A stretch of DNA of 64,000 nucleotides from Burkholderia plantarii (lineage in GTDB: Bacteria > Pseudomonadota > Gammaproteobacteria > Burkholderiales > Burkholderiaceae), in NCBI RefSeq assembly GCF_001411805.1, contig NZ_CP007213.1:1736001-1800000 (forward strand), written 5' to 3'. The notes beneath the pieces were generated by a model, which saw only the letters and a program-made list of their open reading frames with translations, was not told where the DNA came from and did no database searches. The first letter of the stretch is position 1. Every line of letters begins with the position of its first letter. The position numbers and the translations under genes were made by a program. Of this stretch, positions 1 to 10,057 are shown one piece after another.

Positions 1-2141
1 CGCTCGCGCACCACGCCGGGCGGCGCCGGCGGCGCGACGCTGCCGCCGTCACGATGCAGCCGCGCGACGATCGCGGCCCACACGGGCGCGGCGCCCGTCA
101 CGCCCGACACGTTGCGCATTGGCGCGCCGTCGGCGTTGCCCACCCACACGCCCACCGTGTAGCGCGACGTGAAGCCGACCGTCCAGTTGTCGCGCATGTC
201 CTTGCTGGTGCCGGTCTTGACGGCCGAGAACGCATGCGTGGCGAGCGGGCTGTCGAAGCCGAAGGTGCGCGTGCGCGCGTTGTTGTCGGCGAGCATGTCG
301 GTGACGATGAAGCTCGCGTCGGCGCTGAACACGCGCCGGCCAGACGGGGCGGCCTTTGATGCGGTGACCGGCGTGGCACCGCGTGGCAGGTCGAAGGTGG
401 GCCGCGCGATCCCGCCGTTGGCGAGCGCGCGGTAGGCGTTGGCGAGCGTGAGCAGCGAGACGTCGGCGCTGCCGAGCGCGAGGCTGTAGCCGTAGTAGTC
501 GCCCTGTTCGGTCAGCGGCAGGCCGAGCGCGGTCAGCGTCTTCGAGAAGCGGTGCGGCGTGACGAGCACCAGCGTGCGCACGGCCGGCACGTTCAGCGAC
601 GAGCCGAGCGCGCTGCGCACGCTGACCCAGCCCTTGAAGTCGTGATCGTAGTTCTGCGGCACGTAGAGGCCGCCGCCGGCGGCGAGATCGACGGGCGAAT
701 CGTCGAGCAGCGTGGCGCCCGTCACGCGCCGTTCGTCGATCGCCTGCGCGTAGAGGAACGGCTTGAGCGTGGAGCCGGCCTGGCGCAGCGCCAGCACCGC
801 GTCCACCTCGCGCGCGGCCGACAGCGCGCCCGACGAACCGACCCAGGCGAGGATCTCGCCGCTGCGGTTGTCGATCACGATCGCGGCGCCGTCCTGCACG
901 TCGCGCGATTGCGGCGGCGCGTTCAGTTCGGTCAGCGTGCGCGTGAGCGTGTCGCGCGTGAAGCGCTGCAGGCCGGCATCGAGCGTCGAACGCACGCGCG
1001 CGCCGGCTTGCGGCCGCGCTTGCGCCGCCACGCGCCGCGCGAAATGCGGCGCAAGCGCCTCGCCGTCGAGGAACGCCGACGACGGCGTGGCCGGCCGCGC
1101 GAACACGAGCTGCACGAAGCCGTCGAGGCCGGCGCAGCGCGGCGCGGCCTGCATGTCGCGCAGGATCCGGCAGGCGCGTTCGGCCACTTTCGGATACGGC
1201 GCGTTCGGCGCACGGATCAGCGCGGCGGCCACCGCCGCTTCGCGCTCGTCGAGGCCGGACGGCGCCTTGCCGAACAGCGTGTACGACAGCGCCGAGAGGC
1301 CCACGGTCTCGCCGCGGAACGGCACGAGGTTCAGGTAGGCCTCGAGGATCTGGTCCTTGCGCCAGCCGCGTTCGAGCCAGAGCGCGTCGATCGCCTGGCC
1401 GGCCTTCTGCGGCAGCGAGCGCTGGCCCGAGTGGCGCGCGCCGTCGCCGAGCAGGCCGGCCAGCTGCATCGTGACGGTGGACGCGCCGCGCGTGCGCGCG
1501 TTCCAGAGGTTCGCCCAGGCGGCGCCGGCGATGCCGCGCCAGTCCACGCCGCTGTGCGCGTAGAAGCGCTTGTCCTCGGACACCACGATGGCCTCGCGCA
1601 GCGCCGGCGAGACGTCGGCGAGCGCGACCCAGTCGCCGCGCCGCTCGCCGTCGTCGATGCGCGTGCGCTGCAACGGCGTGCCGTCGCGCGCGAGCAGGAT
1701 CCAGTCGGAACTGCGCCAGTCGCGGCGCACGGCGTCGTAGCCCGGCACCGCGCAGGCGAGCGTGGCCGCGCCGAGGCACAGCGCGCCGGCGATCCCGCGC
1801 AGCAGGCGCGCGAGGCGGGGCGCCCTGTCGGGTATCAGCGAACAGCAACTGGTGCCGGCGTGGTTGGCCTTGTTCGGCGAGGCGGGCGCCGTTGAGGCAA
1901 ACCGCGGCTTGTGCCGTGCCGCGAGCGGCCGGTCGAACGGCGCGTCGATCGACTGATCGAGCGCCCCACCGGGCGGCTCGCCGAGCGACCAACTGATCGG
2001 CCCACCAGGCGAGCCTCCAGACGGCCCACCCGGCGGCCCACCAGACGGCCCACCAGACGGCCCACCAGGCGCCCGCCTGGGCGGCCCCTCGGGCAACCCG
2101 CCCGAGGGCCTCGCCCGCGATCCCGAACGCGAACCGCTCAC
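1..2141 (-). CDS. pbpC: Penicillin-binding protein 1C, C-terminus beyond window
   Basis: Bifunctional peptidoglycan synthase, inner-membrane anchored. The minus-strand frame shows one membrane segment (about 1745-1820), then a GT51 glycosyltransferase domain with the SEDKRFYAHSGVD and GASTVTMQL motifs, then a transpeptidase domain with STLK (SxxK), SLN (SxN) and KTGTS (KTG) motifs. All catalytic motifs are intact. The frame is open to the window edge, so the C-terminal region is missing. The start chosen is GTG at 2141, which overlaps the stop of the upstream macroglobulin gene as GTGA, the usual coupling geometry; no ATG occurs in frame before the membrane segment. This start gives an unusual N-terminal extension of over 100 residues containing a Gly-Pro-Ser repeat. 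The pbpC/macroglobulin pairing is conserved in many proteobacteria. The protein identity is secure; the exact start is less certain. Confidence 0.9.
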   Translation of the reverse strand, partial: MSGSRSGSRARPSGGLPEGPPRRAPGGPSGGPSGGPPGGPSGGSPGGPISWSLGEPPGGALDQSIDAPFDRPLAARHKPRFASTAPASPNKANHAGTSCCSLIPDRAPRLARLLRGIAGALCLGAATLACAVPGYDAVRRDWRSSDWILLARDGTPLQRTRIDDGERRGDWVALADVSPALREAIVVSEDKRFYAHSGVDWRGIAGAAWANLWNARTRGASTVTMQLAGLLGDGARHSGQRSLPQKAGQAIDALWLERGWRKDQILEAYLNLVPFRGETVGLSALSYTLFGKAPSGLDEREAAVAAALIRAPNAPYPKVAERACRILRDMQAAPRCAGLDGFVQLVFARPATPSSAFLDGEALAPHFARRVAAQARPQAGARVRSTLDAGLQRFTRDTLTRTLTELNAPPQSRDVQDGAAIVIDNRSGEILAWVGSSGALSAAREVDAVLALRQAGSTLKPFLYAQAIDERRVTGATLLDDSPVDLAAGGGLYVPQNYDHDFKGWVSVRSALGSSLNVPAVRTLVLVTPHRFSKTLTALGLPLTEQGDYYGYSLALGSADVSLLTLANAYRALANGGIARPTFDLPRGATPVTASKAAPSGRRVFSADASFIVTDMLADNNARTRTFGFDSPLATHAFSAVKTGTSKDMRDNWTVGFTSRYTVGVWVGNADGAPMRNVSGVTGAAPVWAAIVARLHRDGGSVAPPAPPGVVRE
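1999..2070. repeat. 12-bp tandem repeat in the 5' end of pbpC
   Basis: Six tandem 12-bp units of the type GGCCCACCAGAC run from 1999 to 2070; units 4 and 5 are identical and the others differ at one to four positions. In the pbpC frame each unit encodes a Gly-Gly-Pro-Ser-like tetrapeptide. The unit is a multiple of three, so copy-number change would not shift the frame. Confidence 0.85.
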
Positions 2142-5100
2142 GGCCGCGCGTCCGGCGCCGGCTGCACGACCACCGGCGCGTTCGGCGTCACGCCATACGC
2201 CGACGGCGCATAAAGCGCCTCGACGCGCGTCGGCGGCAGGCCGAACGTGCCGACCGCGTTGAGCCGCACCGTGTATTCGAGCGTCGCGTGGCCCTTGGGC
2301 AGGTAGTCGTAGTAGGCGCGATAACCGTCGAAATCGCGCTCGACGAACACCGGCCAGCTGCCCTTCGGCGCGTTCTCGTCCTGCGTGGCCGCGGCCGAGT
2401 CGCGGCCGAGGCCCGAGCCGAGGATCGTCGCGCCGGCGGGCACCGGATCGTTGACGGCCACCCAGGTCATGTCGGCCTGCGCGTCGATGTCGAGCTTCAC
2501 GCGCAGCACGTCGCCGCGCGTGAGCACGCCCTTGACGGCGGGATCGACCGGCGTGACCGTCTTCACCACGCGGTAGCCGGCCGCGAACGGCGCCTTCAGC
2601 GCGACCGCCGCGAGGCTCTGGATCGTCGCCCACGGCTTGCCGGTGCCTTCCTGCGTCAGCGTCAGCGTGACCGGCGCCGGCTGCGCGGCGGGCCACGGCA
2701 GCAGCGCCTGGCGCGCGCCGGCCGCGCGCGTGGCGGCGGCCGTGGAGGCCGCGTTCGACGGCGCGGCGGCGGCCGCGGCCGAAGCGGTCGAAGCCGACGC
2801 CCCGGACGACGCAACCGAAGCCGACGCACCCGCCGATGCCCCGGCCGGCACCGCCGCGCCGCCCCAGCCGATGCGTCGCTGCGTGGCGCCGAACTGCAAC
2901 AGCGTCTGGCCCGCCACCGGCGTGCTTTCATAGGTCTTCGAGAAGCGTTCGACGGCAAGCTGGCCGAGCGCGTTCGAGGTGGTGGTCTGCCACGCGCCGT
3001 TGCGTTGCAGCGCGAGCAGGCCGGCCAGGATCCTCGGCATCTCGTCCTTCCAGGCCGCGTCGCCGTTGAACTCGAGCGCGAGCCGGGCGGCGTTGGTCTC
3101 GGTGCCGCTCATCAGCCACCAGAGGTCGTCGTCGCGCGCGGTCGAGAACACCAGCTGCGTGCCCTGATAGGTGATGCGCGCGCGCAGCAGCTGTTCGACC
3201 TGCGCGCGCTTCTCGTCGCGCTGCGGGATGTCGGCCACGCGCGAGAGGATCGCGTGGTAGTCGAGCAGCGCCGAGGTCGGCCAGCGTTCCGGCGCGATCG
3301 TCAGCGAGCCGAGCATGCGGGCCTGCGCCGCGCCGTGGCGCGACAGCGCCTCGATCGCGGCGAGCTTGCGCAGTTCGAGATCCTGGCGCGGCGCCCAGCT
3401 CTCGCGCGTGATGCGGCCGTCGACGAAGCTCGCGAGCCCGGCCTCGAGCTGCGAGCGCAGCGCGTCGGGGATCGCGAAGCGCGGGTCGAGCCTGGCCGCC
3501 TCGTCGGTAACCGACAGCAGATAGGCGGTCAGCGCGGTGCTGCCGGTCGGGCCACTGTCGGCGTCGGCCGGGAAGTAGTTCGCGAGGCCGTCGCGGTCGA
3601 GATAGGCCGGCATCTGCGCGACCACGGCCTGCCACATCCCGGGATCGTGCAGCCCGATCGCTCGCGAGGTCTGCTGCTCGATGCAGCGGTACGGATAGCG
3701 TTCGAACCAGCGCGTGACGCCGGGCAGGCCGTCGGCGAGCCGCGCCTGCAACGCCACCGAGATGCCGCCGCGCGGCACGCCGCTGCGATCGGCGGCGGCG
3801 CCGGCCGGCGCCGCGACGGGCAGCGAGACGCTGCCGTCCACCTGGGTGAGCGTGGCCTGCTGCACGGTGACGGGCAGCGACGGCACGATCCGCTGCGTGA
3901 TCTTCAACGCGTCGGCGGCATGCGCGCCGCCCTGTTCGGCGGCCGCGACGCTCCACGGCAGCGCGCCGCCCGCGTCGGCGATGCCGTCGGGGATCGCCAC
4001 GCGCCACGACACTTCATGCGAGGCGCCGGCCGCGAGATCGACCGTCTGCGCGGCGAGCGCGAGCCCCGGCACGTTCGGCGTGACCACCACCTTCATCGCG
4101 CGCGAGGTGGTGTTGCGCAGCGTGAACGGCGCGACCAGCGCGTCGCCCTCGCGCGCGAGCGGCGGCAGCCCCGGGATCAGCTGCAGGTCCTGCGTGCTGC
4201 GCACGCTGGCGCGGCCGGTGCCGAAGCGGTCGGCGCCGGTCGAGGCAATCGCGACGATCGAGAAGCGCGTCAGCGCATCGTTGAGCTTGACGTCGAGCGT
4301 GGCCTCGCCGTGCGCGTCGAGCGTCACGCGCGGGTTCCACAGCAGCAGCGTGTCGAACAGCTCGCGAGTGGGCGCGGCACCGCCGCCGCCGCCGGCCGGC
4401 ACGGCCTTGCGGCCGAAGTGGCGGCGCCCGACGATCTCCATCTGCGCGGTGGCGGTTTCCACGCCGTAGCCGCGCCGCTGCAGCATCGCGCCGAGCAGGT
4501 CCCAGCTGTCGTTCGGCATCAGTTCGAGCAGCGCCTCGTCCACCGCGGCCACGGCCACCTGCGTGCCGGCCGGCGCGGGTCTGCCGTCCGGCAGCTTGAC
4601 GGCCACCTTCACGTGGGCGGTGCCGCGCACGGGATAGCTGGCCGCGTCGGTCGTGACCGTCACGCCGAGCCGGTGCGGGGCGATGCCCACCTTGATCTCG
4701 GCCACGCCGTAGCGGAACGCGGGCTTCGACAGATCGACGAGCGGGGTGGGCGGCACGTAGTGGCGGCCCTCGTTCCAGAACGCATGCGCCCACTCGATCG
4801 GGGTCTTCCAGCCCCAGCTGAAGAACGAGTACCACGGCACCTCGCGCAGCCGCCCGCGCAGCGCGAGTACCGACACGTAGACGTTCGGCCCCCAGTCCGG
4901 CTCCACCTTCAGTTCGACGCTCGGATCGCGCCCGTTCAGCTGCACCACGTGCGTTTCCATCACGCCCGAGCGCTCCACGGCCACCAGCGCGGTGGCGAAG
5001 CGGAACGGCATGCGCACCTGGAAGCGCGCGGTTTCGCCGGGCTCGTAGGCGGGCTTCTCGGGGATCAGGTCGATGCGGTCGGTGTTGTTGCCGCCGAACC

Positions 5101-8100
5101 AGAGTTCGTCCTCGCGCACCACCCACACCGAGGTGCTGCCGGTGGCGGCGCGGCCGGCACCGTCCTTGACCACGGCCACCAGCGAGATTTCGCCGGCGGT
5201 CTTGAGTTTCGCGTCGCAGGCGAGGCGCCCGTGGTCGTCGGTCTTGCCGCTGCAGAGCGTGCCGAGGTCGCTGGTCTCGCTGCGGTCGTCGTAGGCGTAG
5301 AAGCCGCCCACCATGCGCTTGCGCGACGAGGTGGTGACGCGCGCGTAGCCGTGGATCTCCATCTCGGCGCCGGCGTGCGGCTTGCCGTCGAGGTCGATCG
5401 CGAGCGCGGTGACGGGCACCGTGTCGCCCACCGCGACCCAGTGGCCGGCCTTGATGCCGGCCGCGAGCGCGGCGGGCCACAACGTGGCGTCGCCGCGGAT
5501 CGTCTGGATCTCGCCGTTCGGATCGGCGAAGGTGGCTTCGAGCGAGAGCTGCCGCGGCGCGTCCACCTTCGGCAGCGATTTCAGCGCGAGATTGCCGGCG
5601 CCGTTGCGGTCGAGCGTGACGGGCAGCTTGTCGGCCACCAGCTTCGGCGCGTCGGGGTCGGGCGCGGACGCGGTGTCGGCGCCGCCACTGTCGCCGTCGT
5701 CATCGTCGTCGCTCGCGCCGGCGTCGGAGCCCGGCTGCTGCGCGCGGTACGGGTTGAACGAGAAGTCGGGATAGCGATCGAGGAAGGCGGGCGTGGCGGG
5801 GCGCACCAGCGCCGACACGCGCACCGGCAGGTTCGATGCGGGGCCGCCCGACACGTAGTCGAGCTGCACGGTGACGGGTGCCTCGCTCGCGCCGACGAGC
5901 GGGCTCGTCTTCGTGTCGCGCACGCCCACGGTGCCCTTGAACACCGGCAGGCGAAACGCCTCGACGCGGAACGAGCCGCTGTCGTAGCTGGCGCGCGAAG
6001 CATCATCGTCGTCGGCGCCGCCATCCTTGTCGTCGGCATCGGCGCTGCCGTTGTCGAGCGTCACCGCGTATTCGCCGAGCTTCGCGGCGGGCGGCAGCGT
6101 GAACGACGAATCGGCGGTGTGGTCGGCGGCCCAGACGAGCGGCTGGTGATAGGTGTCGCCGCTGCCCAGATGGCGGATCGTGACGCGGTTCGGATACTGC
6201 TTCGGAAAGCCGAGCGAGGCGAGCTGCTCGACGCGCAGGTAGTGCTTCATCGAGACCGTCTCGCCGGCGCGCACCAGCGTGCGGTCGAACACGGTATGGG
6301 CGATCGCGCGCGAGCCGCTGCCGTATTCGGTCGGCACGTCGAAGCGCCAGCGCTCGATGCCGCGGTTCCAGTCGTCGATCACGAACGCCATGTCCGGGCC
6401 GGTGACGGGGTCGTTGACGCGCGCCGACACGAACGTATTGCGATAGCCATGTTCGTAGTCGCACGCGCGCCGCGCGGCGAGCGTGCCGTCGATGGCGAGC
6501 AGCCCCTGCGCGTTGGTGCGGCCCGAGGCGATCGTCTCGCCGTTGCAGTCGGACACGCGGATTTCCGCGTTCGGCACCGGCTTGCCCTTGTCGAGCGTGG
6601 TCACCCACACCAGGCTGTTGTCGCGGCCCTGCTTGAAATGCACGCCGAGATTGGTGACCAGCACGGTGGTGCGCACGTACATCGGCGCGGGCCTGGCCAT
6701 CAGCGAGCGGCCGAGCGCGGGCGAGGCGAGTTCGAGCACGTAGAAGCCGGGCCTGGCGATCGGCACGCCCACCACCTCGAACGGCCGCAGCGTGGCCGGG
6801 TCGGCCTTCGGCAGCACCAGCCGCTGCAGGTTCGGCTCGCCGGCCAGCAGCGACAGCGAGCGCAGGTCGACGATGCGGCGCTGGCCGGTGGGCGGCTTCT
6901 CGCCCTCGGCGGGCGGCACGAACACCGGGTGGGCCGCGTGTTCGAACAGGCCGGGGCGCACCGCGTCCAGCTCATGCACCGACATCGCGATGCCGTCGAG
7001 CCGCTCGACGGTGCGCATCCAGTCGCGGATCGCGCCGTCGTCCTCGACGCGGATGTTCGCGAACTCGGCGCGGCCGGCCTCGAGCCCGGCGACCTTCAGG
7101 TCGGCCTCGACGTTGCGCAGCGTGACGGGCACCAGCGCCGGCGAATCGGGCTCCGCGTAGCGCTCGATGATGCCGAACGTCGACGACGAGAACTTCGCGA
7201 GCGGCGGCATCGCGGCGGTGCGGGTCTTGAGCGGGAACAGGTCGGCGTTGCCGAGCGGGCGGCCGCTGTCGTCGGTCAGCCCGGCCGGCAGCGTGACGGT
7301 CAGGTCGGCGCTGGCGGGCAGCGGCGCGGCGAACGCCACGGTGCGCGTCTGGGCGGACTTGTCGTCGGGCTTGAAGGTGGGCGCGATCGCGCCGCCGGGG
7401 CCTTGCAGGCGCAGCTTCTCGGCGTCGGCGCGCGCGATCGGCGCGTTGAACTCGATGCGCACCGGCCGCAGCGGCGTGCAGGGCGCCTTCGCGTTCTCGC
7501 GCTCGCAGCTGAACGAGGCCGCGAACGGCTCGCGCACCTCGTAGTCGTAGCGTGCCTCGTTGTCGTTGGCGATGCCGCTCGGGCTCGCCACGCCCTTGCC
7601 GAACACCAGTTGCATCTTCACGCCGGGCGGCAGCGCCTGCGCGCAGCCGAGCACCAGCACGCGGGCCGCGTCGGCCTTCCATTTGAAATGATCGAGCAGC
7701 TTGCCGCGCGTATCGGCATCGGCGAGCGTGACCGGAATGCGGTTGCCGATGCCGGTGGCCTCGCACCAGACATGGTCGCGTACCGAGGCCTCGGTGGCCG
7801 GGCCGGTCAGCTTCAGCACGAACAGCTGGCGTTCCTCGATGCGCCCGCCGCCGGGGCGCACCGTGGCCGGGTAGGGGCCGCCCGTCTGGAACGTGAAGCG
7901 GCGCGGGCCGGTGACGGCGTGGCCGGCCACCGAGCGCAGCTTGTCGTCGAGTTCGATCGTGCAGGACACGCCGGGCGGCAGGTCCTGGCGGAAATTGACG
8001 AGCCAGGTGCGCGCGTCGCTCCAGCTCGCGTCGTATTTCGTCGCGGCGGCGTCGTTGCAGCTCAGGTGGGCCGGGTCGGGTTGCGCGGCCGAGCCGAACG

Positions 8101-8278
8101 CCACCATCGGCTCGTCGAACTTCACCACCGCCTGGCTGACCTGGGGCGAGGTGCCCTGCGGCGAGACGCTGACCGTTTTGGCGGCATCGGCGCGCCAGCC
8201 GAAGCCGGCGCCAAGGCCCGCCGCGAGTGCCGCGACGGCACTCCAGCGCAGGATTTTTTTTGATGTGATCTGCTTCAT
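2138..8278 (-). CDS. Bacterial alpha-2-macroglobulin (YfhM-type), 2046 aa
   Basis: Large periplasmic protease-trapping protein of the bacterial A2M family. It has an N-terminal signal peptide ending near ...RADAA, repeated beta-sandwich MG domains, the family hallmark FDTLLLWNPR after a Gly-rich bait-like stretch, and the internal thioester motif C-I-E-Q at residues 1532-1535 inside YPYRCIEQQTS. In the family, the activated thioester captures attacking proteases, while the coupled PBP1C repairs the wall. Unlike E. coli YfhM, no Cys follows the signal peptide, so this looks like a soluble periplasmic protein rather than a lipoprotein. An Ala/Ser-rich insert of about 60 residues lies near residues 1785-1850. 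Start ATG at 8278. The downstream pbpC start overlaps its stop codon. Confidence 0.93.
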   Translation of the reverse strand: MKQITSKKILRWSAVAALAAGLGAGFGWRADAAKTVSVSPQGTSPQVSQAVVKFDEPMVAFGSAAQPDPAHLSCNDAAATKYDASWSDARTWLVNFRQDLPPGVSCTIELDDKLRSVAGHAVTGPRRFTFQTGGPYPATVRPGGGRIEERQLFVLKLTGPATEASVRDHVWCEATGIGNRIPVTLADADTRGKLLDHFKWKADAARVLVLGCAQALPPGVKMQLVFGKGVASPSGIANDNEARYDYEVREPFAASFSCERENAKAPCTPLRPVRIEFNAPIARADAEKLRLQGPGGAIAPTFKPDDKSAQTRTVAFAAPLPASADLTVTLPAGLTDDSGRPLGNADLFPLKTRTAAMPPLAKFSSSTFGIIERYAEPDSPALVPVTLRNVEADLKVAGLEAGRAEFANIRVEDDGAIRDWMRTVERLDGIAMSVHELDAVRPGLFEHAAHPVFVPPAEGEKPPTGQRRIVDLRSLSLLAGEPNLQRLVLPKADPATLRPFEVVGVPIARPGFYVLELASPALGRSLMARPAPMYVRTTVLVTNLGVHFKQGRDNSLVWVTTLDKGKPVPNAEIRVSDCNGETIASGRTNAQGLLAIDGTLAARRACDYEHGYRNTFVSARVNDPVTGPDMAFVIDDWNRGIERWRFDVPTEYGSGSRAIAHTVFDRTLVRAGETVSMKHYLRVEQLASLGFPKQYPNRVTIRHLGSGDTYHQPLVWAADHTADSSFTLPPAAKLGEYAVTLDNGSADADDKDGGADDDDASRASYDSGSFRVEAFRLPVFKGTVGVRDTKTSPLVGASEAPVTVQLDYVSGGPASNLPVRVSALVRPATPAFLDRYPDFSFNPYRAQQPGSDAGASDDDDDGDSGGADTASAPDPDAPKLVADKLPVTLDRNGAGNLALKSLPKVDAPRQLSLEATFADPNGEIQTIRGDATLWPAALAAGIKAGHWVAVGDTVPVTALAIDLDGKPHAGAEMEIHGYARVTTSSRKRMVGGFYAYDDRSETSDLGTLCSGKTDDHGRLACDAKLKTAGEISLVAVVKDGAGRAATGSTSVWVVREDELWFGGNNTDRIDLIPEKPAYEPGETARFQVRMPFRFATALVAVERSGVMETHVVQLNGRDPSVELKVEPDWGPNVYVSVLALRGRLREVPWYSFFSWGWKTPIEWAHAFWNEGRHYVPPTPLVDLSKPAFRYGVAEIKVGIAPHRLGVTVTTDAASYPVRGTAHVKVAVKLPDGRPAPAGTQVAVAAVDEALLELMPNDSWDLLGAMLQRRGYGVETATAQMEIVGRRHFGRKAVPAGGGGGAAPTRELFDTLLLWNPRVTLDAHGEATLDVKLNDALTRFSIVAIASTGADRFGTGRASVRSTQDLQLIPGLPPLAREGDALVAPFTLRNTTSRAMKVVVTPNVPGLALAAQTVDLAAGASHEVSWRVAIPDGIADAGGALPWSVAAAEQGGAHAADALKITQRIVPSLPVTVQQATLTQVDGSVSLPVAAPAGAAADRSGVPRGGISVALQARLADGLPGVTRWFERYPYRCIEQQTSRAIGLHDPGMWQAVVAQMPAYLDRDGLANYFPADADSGPTGSTALTAYLLSVTDEAARLDPRFAIPDALRSQLEAGLASFVDGRITRESWAPRQDLELRKLAAIEALSRHGAAQARMLGSLTIAPERWPTSALLDYHAILSRVADIPQRDEKRAQVEQLLRARITYQGTQLVFSTARDDDLWWLMSGTETNAARLALEFNGDAAWKDEMPRILAGLLALQRNGAWQTTTSNALGQLAVERFSKTYESTPVAGQTLLQFGATQRRIGWGGAAVPAGASAGASASVASSGASASTASAAAAAAPSNAASTAAATRAAGARQALLPWPAAQPAPVTLTLTQEGTGKPWATIQSLAAVALKAPFAAGYRVVKTVTPVDPAVKGVLTRGDVLRVKLDIDAQADMTWVAVNDPVPAGATILGSGLGRDSAAATQDENAPKGSWPVFVERDFDGYRAYYDYLPKGHATLEYTVRLNAVGTFGLPPTRVEALYAPSAYGVTPNAPVVVQPAPDARP

Positions 8279-8756
8279 CGCTGGCCGTTCCTGGAGAGGG
8301 AAGCATTTCGGAATGCCTGCGATTCTAACCGAGCCCTTTCACGGTCAGACGGGATTTTGACGCGCGATAACACGATTGGGCCGTGCAGGGAAGCGCTGTC
8401 GCGCCGATCCGACATCTCGGGCCCGGCGCGGGATTATCGCGAATCAGCAAATGCTTCATGCACTATAAAGAGATTGTCCGTCAGGCCGCGAACGCGTACA
8501 TTGCCGGTCCGCGCGAACGGTCAACCCTCCGAACGGACCCGGCCGCCCCGTTGCATCACGATCCGGGCGGCCTCGAGCGAGACGACCCACGCACGCGGCA
8601 TCTGGCGATTCGTTTGCCGATCACACAAGAACACCGTATCCGCGGGCGGCGTCGCTGCGCCGGCGGTACGGGCCCGGGACGCTTCACGGCCGCATCCAGC
8701 AGCGCGGCGGCGCGCCGGAAGTGCCAGTCAATCTGAGAGAGATACAGGCAGGGGAT
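8279..8756. other. Divergent intergenic region, A2M / porin
   Basis: This 478-bp spacer separates the leftward macroglobulin gene from the rightward porin and must carry both promoters. An A+T-richer patch at about 8440-8485 is the best promoter candidate for the porin side. Open frames cross the region but have arginine-rich shadow composition and no ribosome binding site, so no gene is called. Confidence 0.5.
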
Positions 8757-9866
8757 ATGAAACTTCGAATCAGAACCATCGCGGCGCTGAGCTTTGCCAT
8801 GCCGGCCGCCGCGTTCGCGCAGTCGAGCGTCACGCTGTACGGCCGGATCGACGGCGGCATCCAGTACATCAACCACGTCGCCAACGCGACGCGCACCGGC
8901 ACCAGCAACCTCTGGAGCGCCGAGGGCGGCGACTGGGGCACCAGCATGTTCGGCCTGAAGGGCGTGGAGGATCTGGGCGGCGGGACGTCGACGATCTTCG
9001 ACCTGGAAACCGCGTTCCAGGTGATGAACGGCACCACGGGCGGCGGCCGGATGTTCTCGCGGCGCGCCTACGTGGGCCTGAAGAACAACGAGTGGGGCAC
9101 GCTGCAGGCCGGGCGCAACCTGTTCATCGACAGCGACGGCGTGTGGGAATTCGATCCGTTCGTGCAGCAGGCGTTCTCGTCGGCCTCGCTGGTGCGCGGG
9201 CGCAACTGGCAGCAGACCAGCAACAACATCGAGTATCACAGCCCGGTGTGGAACGGCTTCGACGTGCAGGGACAGTTCGCGTTCGGCAACCAGACCAGCT
9301 TCAACACCGGTCCGAACAACGACTTCGGCCGTTCCGACGGCATCATGCTGTCGTACCACTCGCCGCTGTTCGACGTGCGCGGCATCTATGACGAGCTGCG
9401 CAACAGCAACGGCAAGATGGACAACGTGTTCACGGCCTCGCGCGAGTACTTCGTCGGCACCAACGTCTACGTGCAGAAGTTCAAGGTCCAGGCCGCCTAT
9501 ACGCATTACTCGGCGCCCGACACGCCCACCGGCCTCGCCGATCGCGCCGATCACATCTGGCTCGGCGCGACCTACACGGCCACGCCGGCCTGGGCCGTCA
9601 CGGCCGGCGGCTTCTACGTGCGGGTGGGCAGCGGCGGCGGCGACGCCACGCACGATCCGTCGGGTCACGCGATCATGTACGTGCTCGGCACCACCTACAA
9701 CCTGTCGAAGCGCACGTTCCTGTACGGCACGGTCGCCTACATGCGCAACAGCGGCAACTCGGACTTCTCGCTGATCGCGACCTCGCGTGACTCGACCAGC
9801 GGCACCAACCCGTTGACGGGCGAGTCGCAGACGGGCGCCTACGTCGGCATCATGCACAACTTCTGA
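8757..9866 (+). CDS. Gram-negative general porin, OpcP/Porin_4 family, 369 aa
   Basis: Trimeric 16-strand outer-membrane beta-barrel for diffusion of small hydrophilic solutes. The start ATG at 8757 follows GGGG at 8751-8754; an in-frame ATG at 8721 would add 12 residues before the signal peptide and is disfavoured. The signal peptide MKLRIRTIAALSF... is cleaved after AFA, and the mature N-terminus QSSVTLYGRIDGGIQY is characteristic of burkholderial porins. The C-terminus ends in ...GAYVGIMHNF, with the terminal Phe recognised by the BAM machinery. Length fits the family. It stands alone, so it is probably monocistronic. Substrate preference cannot be read from the sequence. Confidence 0.93.
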   Translation: MKLRIRTIAALSFAMPAAAFAQSSVTLYGRIDGGIQYINHVANATRTGTSNLWSAEGGDWGTSMFGLKGVEDLGGGTSTIFDLETAFQVMNGTTGGGRMFSRRAYVGLKNNEWGTLQAGRNLFIDSDGVWEFDPFVQQAFSSASLVRGRNWQQTSNNIEYHSPVWNGFDVQGQFAFGNQTSFNTGPNNDFGRSDGIMLSYHSPLFDVRGIYDELRNSNGKMDNVFTASREYFVGTNVYVQKFKVQAAYTHYSAPDTPTGLADRADHIWLGATYTATPAWAVTAGGFYVRVGSGGGDATHDPSGHAIMYVLGTTYNLSKRTFLYGTVAYMRNSGNSDFSLIATSRDSTSGTNPLTGESQTGAYVGIMHNF

Positions 9867-9980
9867 TGCGGGGGCCGGCCGCTGTCGTTGCGCCGTCGGT
9901 CAGGGCCGCGTAGCCAATGGCGGGGCCGGTGGCGGTGGCGTGAACCCGCCGCCGACCGGGTCACCGCGGGCCGGCCACAC

Positions 9981-10013
9981 GTCGGCCATACTTCGGCCAT
10001 ACTTCGGCCGCGC
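9981..10013. repeat. Short 11-bp tandem repeat
   Basis: About three copies of an 11-bp unit, TTCGGCCATAC, lie in the spacer between the porin and the MurA-like gene. The first two copies differ at one base and the third is diverged at its end. No function is evident. Confidence 0.6.
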
Positions 10014-10057
10014 GGCCGGCTCCATGACGCGCGCAGTGCGCGGCACACCGCCAACGA

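Noticed and set aside
49..1992. A 647-codon minus-strand frame over the pbpC region
   Set aside because: It is a shifted frame; the real pbpC frame carries all catalytic motifs and is open to the window edge.
2288..8263. A nearly 2000-codon open frame on the plus strand opposite the macroglobulin gene
   Set aside because: Arg/Ala/His-rich antisense composition typical of very high GC DNA; no ribosome site, and the opposite strand encodes a clear protein family.
8383..8736. A 117-codon open frame upstream of the porin
   Set aside because: No ribosome site, mixed low-information composition, and it occupies the expected promoter region.
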